NCBI GenBank assembly: GCA_031254955.1
Contig: JAIRTK010000113.1
Location: 1-27,883, forward strand
DNA: 27,883 nt
Direction of reading: 5' to 3'
Source: Opitutaceae bacterium
GTDB taxonomy: Bacteria; Verrucomicrobiota; Verrucomicrobiia; Opitutales; Opitutaceae
Numbering within the stretch: position 1 is the stretch's first letter; every line of letters starts with the position of its first letter. This document shows, one piece after another, positions 22,496 through 27,883 of this stretch. Position numbers and translations under genes: made by a program. The notes beneath the pieces were generated by a model. That model saw only the letters and a program-made list of their open reading frames with translations, did not search any database and was not told the DNA's origin.

Positions 22496-24049
22496 ATGCA
22501 ACTCCCACCGCGCCTCACAAGACCTGCAATCGCCATCCTTGCCCTCGTCTCTCTTGATGCACTGAAGGCCGGCGTCACGCCCGCGCCGCTTTTTGCAAAC
22601 AACGCCGTTCTCCAGCACGGCAAACCCGTCCCGGTCTGGGGCAAGGCCGCCGCCGGCGAAACCGTCACCATAACCTACCTCGGCCAAAGCAAAACCACCA
22701 TCGCCTCCACCAATGGCCAATGGATGATTGCCCTCGACCCGATGGAGCCTCGACAGGAGGGCACGCTCGTCATCAAAGGCGAAAACACGCTCGCGTTTTC
22801 CAATGTCGTCACCGGCGAAGTGTGGCTCGCCTCCGGCCAGTCCAACATGGCGCTCCAGCTCAAGGCCACGGCAAACGCGAGGGCGGAAGCCGCCACTGCC
22901 GACTGCCCCGGCATACGCGAGTTCAAAGTCATGCTCGCCGTCTCCGCCGTTCCCCTCGACAGCCTCTCCGGCCGCTGGATGCCTTGCGCTCCCAAGAACG
23001 CCGGCGACTACAGCGCCGCGGCCTATTATTTTGCCCGTGAATTGCACGCCGCGCTAAAAATGCCCGTCGGCATCATCACCAGCGCCAAAGGCGGCACGCC
23101 CATCGAGGCGTGGATGAGCGCCGTCGCCCTCAAGGAAAGCGGTCTCTCCGGCACGGTCGCCTCGCGCTGGCGGGAGATGATGCGCGCCTATCCTGAAAAA
23201 CTGGCCGCCTACAACACCAAGACCCTTCCCGACTGGGAAAAGAAAGTCGAAGCCGCCCGCGCAGCCGGAAAAACACCGCCGCCCAAGCCCTCCCTGCCGT
23301 CCGGCGGACCCGAGGACTACCGCATCCCGACAGGCCTCTATGGAGGCATGATTCATGCGCTCATCCCCTGCTCATTGCGAGGCGCCATCTGGTATCAAGG
23401 TGAAGCCAACACCGCCCATTCCGACGAATACCCCGCGCTCTTCGAGGCCATGGTCTCTGACTGGCGGCGTTCCTGGCGGCAGGGCGACTTCCCTTTCTTC
23501 TACGTGCAATTGCCCAACTACGAAATTCCCGCGCGCGACGATCGCGGGCGCAACCTCTGGCCCGGTCTGCGCGAAGCGCAAGCCAGGTCACTTGACCGGC
23601 TCCCCAACACCGGCATGGCCGTCACCATCGACATCGGCGACCCCGGCGACGTCCACCCCGTGAATAAACGCGACGTTGGCAACCGCCTCGCCCGCCTTGC
23701 CCTCGCCAAAGTTTACGGACGCGACATCGCCTGGTCCGGCCCCGTCGCCCGCTCCGCGACTCGCGAAAACGACGCGCTCCGCATTGCCTTCGGACATGCC
23801 GGCGGCGCTATAAAAACCCGCGACGACCAGCCCCCCGGCGGATTTGAAATCGCCGGCGCCACCGGGAAATTTTATCCAGCCACCGCCCGCATTGAGAACG
23901 GCACGGTGATCGTCCGGGCGCCTGACATCAGCGCTCCCGCGCGCGTCCGCTACGCGTGGAAAAACAACCCGTCCGACGCCAATCTCATCGGCGCGGACAA
24001 CCTCCCTGCCCCGCCATTCACACTCAACGCCGGTTCTCCCGCGAACTGA
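22496..24049 (+). CDS. Secreted sialate O-acetylesterase-like carbohydrate esterase
   Basis: A 517-residue protein of the sialate O-acetylesterase (SASA/DUF303) family with a Sec signal peptide (core AIAILALVSLDAL). An N-terminal beta domain with LFANNAVLQHGKPVPVWG precedes the SGNH-type catalytic domain. The nucleophile is S116 in LASGQSNMAL, the oxyanion segment is WYQGEANT around 299-306, and D385 and H387 lie in GDVHPVNKRDVG. All are family-typical. Many members in polysaccharide loci deacetylate plant or algal glycans rather than sialic acid, and the surrounding genes favour that view here. The ATG at 22496 is chosen because the signal peptide begins there; the frame is open from 22289 inside the upstream gene. 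Confidence 0.9.
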   Translation: MQLPPRLTRPAIAILALVSLDALKAGVTPAPLFANNAVLQHGKPVPVWGKAAAGETVTITYLGQSKTTIASTNGQWMIALDPMEPRQEGTLVIKGENTLAFSNVVTGEVWLASGQSNMALQLKATANARAEAATADCPGIREFKVMLAVSAVPLDSLSGRWMPCAPKNAGDYSAAAYYFARELHAALKMPVGIITSAKGGTPIEAWMSAVALKESGLSGTVASRWREMMRAYPEKLAAYNTKTLPDWEKKVEAARAAGKTPPPKPSLPSGGPEDYRIPTGLYGGMIHALIPCSLRGAIWYQGEANTAHSDEYPALFEAMVSDWRRSWRQGDFPFFYVQLPNYEIPARDDRGRNLWPGLREAQARSLDRLPNTGMAVTIDIGDPGDVHPVNKRDVGNRLARLALAKVYGRDIAWSGPVARSATRENDALRIAFGHAGGAIKTRDDQPPGGFEIAGATGKFYPATARIENGTVIVRAPDISAPARVRYAWKNNPSDANLIGADNLPAPPFTLNAGSPAN

Positions 24050-24075
24050 TCCACCCCTAAAATTCCGCCTGGTAA

Positions 24076-25803
24076 ATGACCAAACAAAATCTCGAAGTAT
24101 CGACAACGCTCACGTCCAGTTCGCGGCGTGGCTTTATAAAAACCGCCACCGGAACCATGCTCCTCGCCGCCGCCGCGCCGCGGACTTTTTTGCGTGCCGC
24201 CGACGAAAGCGAAAAGCATCCAGCCGCGTCTGCGCGCAAGCCGTTTCCCTATCGCGTCGTTTATAGCAACGACACCACGCATATCCTCGCATGCACCAGT
24301 CCGTATCACAAACAGGGCGAAGGCTTCCGCCCGGAAATGCTCGAAAGCTCCGTCGATGAAGTTTCCGGTCTCGTCGATGCACATTTTCTCCAGCCGGGCG
24401 TGGCATGGGTGCCGTGGTGGAAAAGCGCTGTGTACCCGGCGCGGGAACACTACCGCTGGTTCGAGGAACGCTACGGCGTGCCTCCCGACACTTGGGGCGA
24501 ATACATGCTCGCCGGCGGCGATCTTGTTGAGCTATTTGTTCAACGCTGCCGCTTCCGCAAACAAGCCCCCTTCGTCTCGTTGCGCCTTAACGACGTTCAC
24601 TACAAGGAATACGTCAACGCCCCCAAAGGCACTCCCATCAGCATCTACGCCTCGCAGGGGCTCTCGCGTTTCTACGAACAAAACCAAAAATGGCGCATTG
24701 GCGACAACATGGATGACTGGATGCTGCGCGGCCTCAACTGGGCCGTGCCCGAAGTTCGCGCTCACAAGTTCGCCTTCCTCGAGGAAATTTGCGCCAATTA
24801 CGACATCGAAGGCATCGAACTCGATTTCATGCGGTATTTCAGCTACTTCCAACTTAACCGCACCACGCCGCGCGAACGCTGCGCCATCATGACCGCCTTC
24901 GTTGCCGACGCGCGCACGATGCTCGACCGCACCACGCGCGCCGGACGCGGACGCCGCTGGCTTGCCGCCCGCGTGCCCGCCCTCACAGTCACGCACGACA
25001 TTCTCGGCATCGACCTGCCCGCGATGGTCGAGGCTGGCCTCGACGTGGCCACACTCTCCACGAACTACTTCGCCACGCAGCAAAGCGATTTGCCTGCGAT
25101 TCGAAAAAGCATTCCAAGCGCGACCGTGCTCAACGAAGTGACACACGTCGTTTCGGTTGGCAAACCCGTGAAACTGCCCGGCGCGCGCGAAGGCGATTTC
25201 TATGACACGCGCCGCGACCGCCGCGCCACGCCGCAACTCCTCGCCACCGCCGCGCACCTTGCCTACGCAAACGGCGCCGATGGCGTGAGTGTTTTCAACT
25301 TCCCCTACTACCGCGAATACGGTGTGCCCCACCAAGGTCCGTTCAGCGAGCCGCCCCTCCACATGCTCGGCCTGCTCGGTGAGCGGGACCGCCTCGCGCT
25401 CATCGCGCGGCAGCACTACATCCTCACGCCCGGCTGGCGCGGCCCCGGCTTCAAACAACCGCTTCCGCGCGCGTTTACCGCGGGAGAACCGGAAACCTTT
25501 GTTCTTAATTTCTCCCCGCCGGTCACCGGTTGGAGAAACGTCGGGCGCCTGCGTATCCAGGGCGAATCCTCGCTTGGCATCTCTTCATGGAGCATTCGCC
25601 TCAACGGCTATGCGCTCCGCTCCACACCCGACGTTTCCGAGCCCTACGCCAACATTTATACGCAACAACTCGGCTCTCCTGGCGAACTCCGTGCATGGTT
25701 TGTGCGGCCAGACGCGCTTGTCGCCGGTGTAAACACGCTGGAAATCATGCTCGAAAAAGGTTCCGCGCCGCGCATCACGTGCATCGACCTCTGGATTTCC
25801 TGA
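24076..25803 (+). CDS. Tat-exported family-10-like TIM-barrel glycoside hydrolase, copy 3
   Basis: A 575-residue paralogue of the genes at 8623 and 20737. Its N-terminus has a twin-arginine signal, SSRRGFIKTATGTMLLAAAAP, split here as SSRRGFIKTA then TGTMLLAAAAP, so it should be exported folded by the Tat route, unlike the other two. The barrel motif is DIEGIELDFMRY at 243-254 (E245 replaces the first Asp of the others; E248 and D250 are kept). E425 in FSEPPLH is kept, but the RRTTDEQF block of copies 1 and 2 is changed to RRDRRATPQLL, losing its Asp-Glu pair. The C-terminal sandwich keeps VSEPYANIY. These changes suggest a different substrate or cofactor. It starts 26 bp after the esterase. 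Confidence 0.8.
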   Translation: MTKQNLEVSTTLTSSSRRGFIKTATGTMLLAAAAPRTFLRAADESEKHPAASARKPFPYRVVYSNDTTHILACTSPYHKQGEGFRPEMLESSVDEVSGLVDAHFLQPGVAWVPWWKSAVYPAREHYRWFEERYGVPPDTWGEYMLAGGDLVELFVQRCRFRKQAPFVSLRLNDVHYKEYVNAPKGTPISIYASQGLSRFYEQNQKWRIGDNMDDWMLRGLNWAVPEVRAHKFAFLEEICANYDIEGIELDFMRYFSYFQLNRTTPRERCAIMTAFVADARTMLDRTTRAGRGRRWLAARVPALTVTHDILGIDLPAMVEAGLDVATLSTNYFATQQSDLPAIRKSIPSATVLNEVTHVVSVGKPVKLPGAREGDFYDTRRDRRATPQLLATAAHLAYANGADGVSVFNFPYYREYGVPHQGPFSEPPLHMLGLLGERDRLALIARQHYILTPGWRGPGFKQPLPRAFTAGEPETFVLNFSPPVTGWRNVGRLRIQGESSLGISSWSIRLNGYALRSTPDVSEPYANIYTQQLGSPGELRAWFVRPDALVAGVNTLEIMLEKGSAPRITCIDLWIS

Positions 25804-25900
25804 CCGCCCTGCGTGGCCTGCGCAAACAAACCCTTGGCCCATAATTTCAGGCGCATAAGGCCGCGACGCTGGGAGATGGCGAAGCGGTTGCGGCAGCATC

Positions 25901-25916
25901 ATCCGGCTGGCCGGAT
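25901..25916. terminator. Hairpin between convergent genes, possible terminator
   Basis: ATCCGG and CCGGAT form a perfect 6-bp stem with a CTGG loop, about 100 bp past the stop of hydrolase copy 3 and about 75 bp before the end of the convergent autotransporter gene. There is no adjacent U-tract, so intrinsic termination is only a possibility. Confidence 0.25.
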
Positions 25917-25992
25917 AATCCTAAATTCCGCAGTTTTTATAATGGAGGAATCGTTTTTTGGGGCAGGGTTTTCCGTTGGGCGGTGCGATCCA

Positions 25993-27816
25993 TCACCACG
26001 CGCAGGAGAGGCTGATGTCCAGACTGAGGCCGCGCATCCGGTCGCCTGTCCAGAACGACGCCTCGGCGGACGCGCCGAGGTGGTTGCTGATCCGCATGAA
26101 CGCGCCCAGGTCGAGCAGAGCGCCGCCGCCGCCGAGACTGTTCCGGCGGTTGATGTGGCTGGCAACATGCAGCTCGCTCTCGCCGTCGAACTCGTGGGCG
26201 TAGCTGGCGCGGCCGTAAAGGGTGAGCGCTTTTTTCGGGCGCCATTCAAAATCCCGCGAGAAGCCGGCGCCGGCGCGCACCTCGATCGAGTCGGTGTTGT
26301 TGACGCGGTAGGTGCGCCCGTAGGAATCGGTGGTGGTGGCGATTTCGACACGCTGGCCCGCGACCTGGATGGACGGCTGGAAAATCCATTTTTTGGGCAA
26401 AGTCACGAGCCTCCCGATCTCCACCGAGAAACCGAAGGTCTCGCCATCGGTCGTGAACTCGGGGCGCTCCGGCACGGCGACGAAATAATCGGCCATGGCG
26501 TAGCGCAGAACGACATCGGTGAACCACGCGCCGACGCGCTCTGTGTAATAGAGGCCGCCGCCGTCGGACTCGGAGCGAGTTTTGGCGATGTCGCCGGGCA
26601 GGCGCAAGCGGGACTCGGTTCGCTCGTAGAAGAGGCCAAGGGCGCGGAAGCCGTCGTCGGTGGTCCCGCCACCCCAGTCGCCGCCGACTTGCAGGCCCTC
26701 GGTGGAGACGCGCGCGCCGTCGTAGGCAGTGGCGGTGATGGTGTCGTGGCGGCGCGCGTTGTTGATCCACAATTCAAGCGTGTGCGGGCGGTTTTCGAGG
26801 CGCTCGAAGCGCATCCGGCGTGCGAGCGAGACGAGTACGGCCTTGCCGGCGATGAGTGCAGTGGCGTCGGCGCCGAGCATGGCAGGCGCGCTGGAAATCG
26901 CGTCAGCCACCCACTCGCCACCAGTGCCGGCGGCGTTGACCCGCCAGGTGTATTGCGCTCCGCCGAACTCGATGACGCTGTCCTCCGCCTGCACAAACGC
27001 GCCGGCGGCGGCAGAGCCGTCCCACGAGATGATGTCGGCGGGCAAGAAGCTGTCGCCAGACAGCGGATTGCGGGAGACAATGCTGCCGAAGGCGACCGTG
27101 GTGACGCCGTCCACGTTGCCGCCGATGTGCAGCCGGTCGAAAGAGAGATTGGTGCCGCTTACGTTAAGGTCGAGAAACAGTTGCGCGTCGGCGCCGCCGG
27201 TGTAGTTGCCGGCGATGGTGACGGTGCCGCTGATGGGGCCACCGCCAGCCTTGCCGACGCGCAGGATGCCGCGGTTGTTGAATTGCGCGATGTCGAGCAC
27301 GCGTCCGCCGGGCACGACAAGCGTGCCGGCGTCGAGGTTAAGGACGGCGGCGAAAACCGCGCCCGAAAGCGAAAGCGCACCTGAGCCGGTCTTGGTGATC
27401 ACGCCGGCCGCTCCGGTGATCGTGCCGGTGAAAGCGCCGCCGGTGGTTTGGTTGAAGACGAGGTGGCCGTGGTTTGCGATGGCGGACGGGAGGCTGGCGG
27501 TGGCGCCGAACAAGGTGCCGGAGTTGATGATGAGGCCGGCGGCGGTGGAAGCGTTGCCGACGAGGGTGAGCGCACCCTCGCCGTTTTTCACCAGAACACC
27601 GGCGCCGGTGACCACGCCCGAGAGCGTGGCGGAGAGGGCGAGTGGCACGTCCACCGCGCCGCCGCCGGCGCGAGTGCAACAGGAACACCCGGATGGGCGC
27701 GCCTTGCTCGGTGTAGTCGGTGTGGACAAATACCCGGCGGGACACCCGGGCCGGCATGCGGACCGCGTGTGTTTTCCGTGACCGGCATCGCTTTGGCGCG
27801 CTTCACATGAGTGCAC
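25993..27816 (-). CDS. Autotransporter fragment: passenger repeats and C-terminal beta-barrel, 5'-truncated
   Basis: The last ~270 residues form an autotransporter beta-barrel (start near HDTITATAYDGARVS, many alternating strands, ending LDISLSCAW with a terminal aromatic). Before it are autotransporter-associated passenger repeats such as GVLVKNGEGALTLVGN and GVITKTGSGALSLSG. The first ~50 residues after the ATG at 27816 are Cys/Pro-rich, do not form a signal peptide and do not resemble a passenger. Recognisable sequence starts only at about 27655 (VDVPLALSATLSG). The gene has therefore probably lost its signal peptide and most of its passenger, or is frameshifted there, and is likely non-functional unless another start restores it. 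Full proteins of this class are usually over 1000 residues; 607 are open here. Convergent with hydrolase copy 3. Confidence 0.7.
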   Translation of the reverse strand: MHSCEARQSDAGHGKHTRSACRPGCPAGYLSTPTTPSKARPSGCSCCTRAGGGAVDVPLALSATLSGVVTGAGVLVKNGEGALTLVGNASTAAGLIINSGTLFGATASLPSAIANHGHLVFNQTTGGAFTGTITGAAGVITKTGSGALSLSGAVFAAVLNLDAGTLVVPGGRVLDIAQFNNRGILRVGKAGGGPISGTVTIAGNYTGGADAQLFLDLNVSGTNLSFDRLHIGGNVDGVTTVAFGSIVSRNPLSGDSFLPADIISWDGSAAAGAFVQAEDSVIEFGGAQYTWRVNAAGTGGEWVADAISSAPAMLGADATALIAGKAVLVSLARRMRFERLENRPHTLELWINNARRHDTITATAYDGARVSTEGLQVGGDWGGGTTDDGFRALGLFYERTESRLRLPGDIAKTRSESDGGGLYYTERVGAWFTDVVLRYAMADYFVAVPERPEFTTDGETFGFSVEIGRLVTLPKKWIFQPSIQVAGQRVEIATTTDSYGRTYRVNNTDSIEVRAGAGFSRDFEWRPKKALTLYGRASYAHEFDGESELHVASHINRRNSLGGGGALLDLGAFMRISNHLGASAEASFWTGDRMRGLSLDISLSCAW

Positions 27817-27847
27817 TTCAACCCGATGCTACGCCCTCTTTCCCCAT

Positions 27848-27883
27848 TCTCGTTCTTCGTTCTTCGTTCTCGTTCTCTTTCTC
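27848..27883. repeat. Low-complexity CGTTCT/CGTTCTT repeat at window edge
   Basis: The window ends in imperfect 6-7-base units CGTTCTT, CGTTCTT, CGTTCT, CGTTCT, then CTTTCTC, continuing beyond the edge. On the minus strand these read as AGAACG units. No coding role is apparent; it lies just upstream of the truncated autotransporter. Confidence 0.6.

Noticed and set aside
21358..22671. Minus-strand open frame (437 codons) opposite hydrolase copy 2
   Set aside because: Antisense shadow of a gene that has two intact paralogues; Gly/Ala/Val-rich with no domain.
22496..24049. Evidence for sialic acid catabolism
   Set aside because: The esterase family name suggests it, but no sialidase, NanA, NanE or NanK gene is present; these esterases also act on other acetylated glycans.
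25813..27384. Plus-strand open frame (523 codons) opposite the autotransporter
   Set aside because: The minus strand carries a clear beta-barrel and passenger repeats; the plus translation is compositionally biased antisense.

Overview
The window is GC-rich, densely packed DNA that looks like Verrucomicrobia, most likely Opitutaceae. This is inferred from gene content: a TonB-dependent receptor, proteins with autotransporter-associated beta-strand repeats, many secreted glycan-active enzymes, a Tat-exported hydrolase and weak or absent Shine-Dalgarno sequences. No rRNA or other marker gene is present, so the assignment is inference. Two oxygen-sensitive enzymes, a glycyl radical enzyme and its radical-SAM activase, point to an anaerobic or facultative lifestyle such as gut or sediment.

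Layout. (1) 1-10825, plus strand: the C-terminal part of a TonB-dependent receptor, the 5' stub of a lost D-2-hydroxyacid dehydrogenase, an M55 D-aminopeptidase-like enzyme, a HpcH/HpaI aldolase, a TIM-barrel sugar isomerase/epimerase, a secreted beta-strand-repeat protein, a cytoplasmic GH2 beta-mannosidase, a secreted family-10-like TIM-barrel hydrolase (copy 1) and a scrambled sulfatase remnant. (2) 10847-11004: a MITE/REP-like palindromic element. (3) 11220-12248, plus: a secreted alpha/beta esterase. (4) 12287-18689, minus: transcribed in the order GH130 glycoside phosphorylase, SGNH esterase, uroporphyrinogen-decarboxylase-fold protein (apparently frameshifted near its end), glycyl radical enzyme, activase. 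(5) 18690-19536: about 850 bp without genes, full of nested palindromes. (6) 19537-20217, minus: a GntR/FCD regulator. (7) 20737-25803, plus: hydrolase copy 2, a sialate-O-acetylesterase-like esterase, hydrolase copy 3 (Tat signal). (8) 25993-27816, minus: a 5'-truncated autotransporter.

Together this reads as a carbohydrate-utilisation locus. Secreted TIM-barrel hydrolases and esterases would trim an acylated, perhaps formerly sulfated, glycan. The receptor would import oligosaccharides, and cytoplasmic GH2 and GH130 enzymes would split beta-mannosides. The aldolase, isomerase and glycyl radical enzyme would process unusual sugar, sugar-acid or polyol products. The substrate cannot be read from sequence.

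The points most worth following are three full-length paralogues of a putative hydrolase with three different N-terminal export regions, a glycyl radical enzyme with an unusual C-G-E active-site motif inside a mannoside operon, repeated TTGTTGACA-like sites beside the GntR gene, and several signs of gene decay: a dehydrogenase stub, an inverted sulfatase fragment, a frameshift and a truncated autotransporter.
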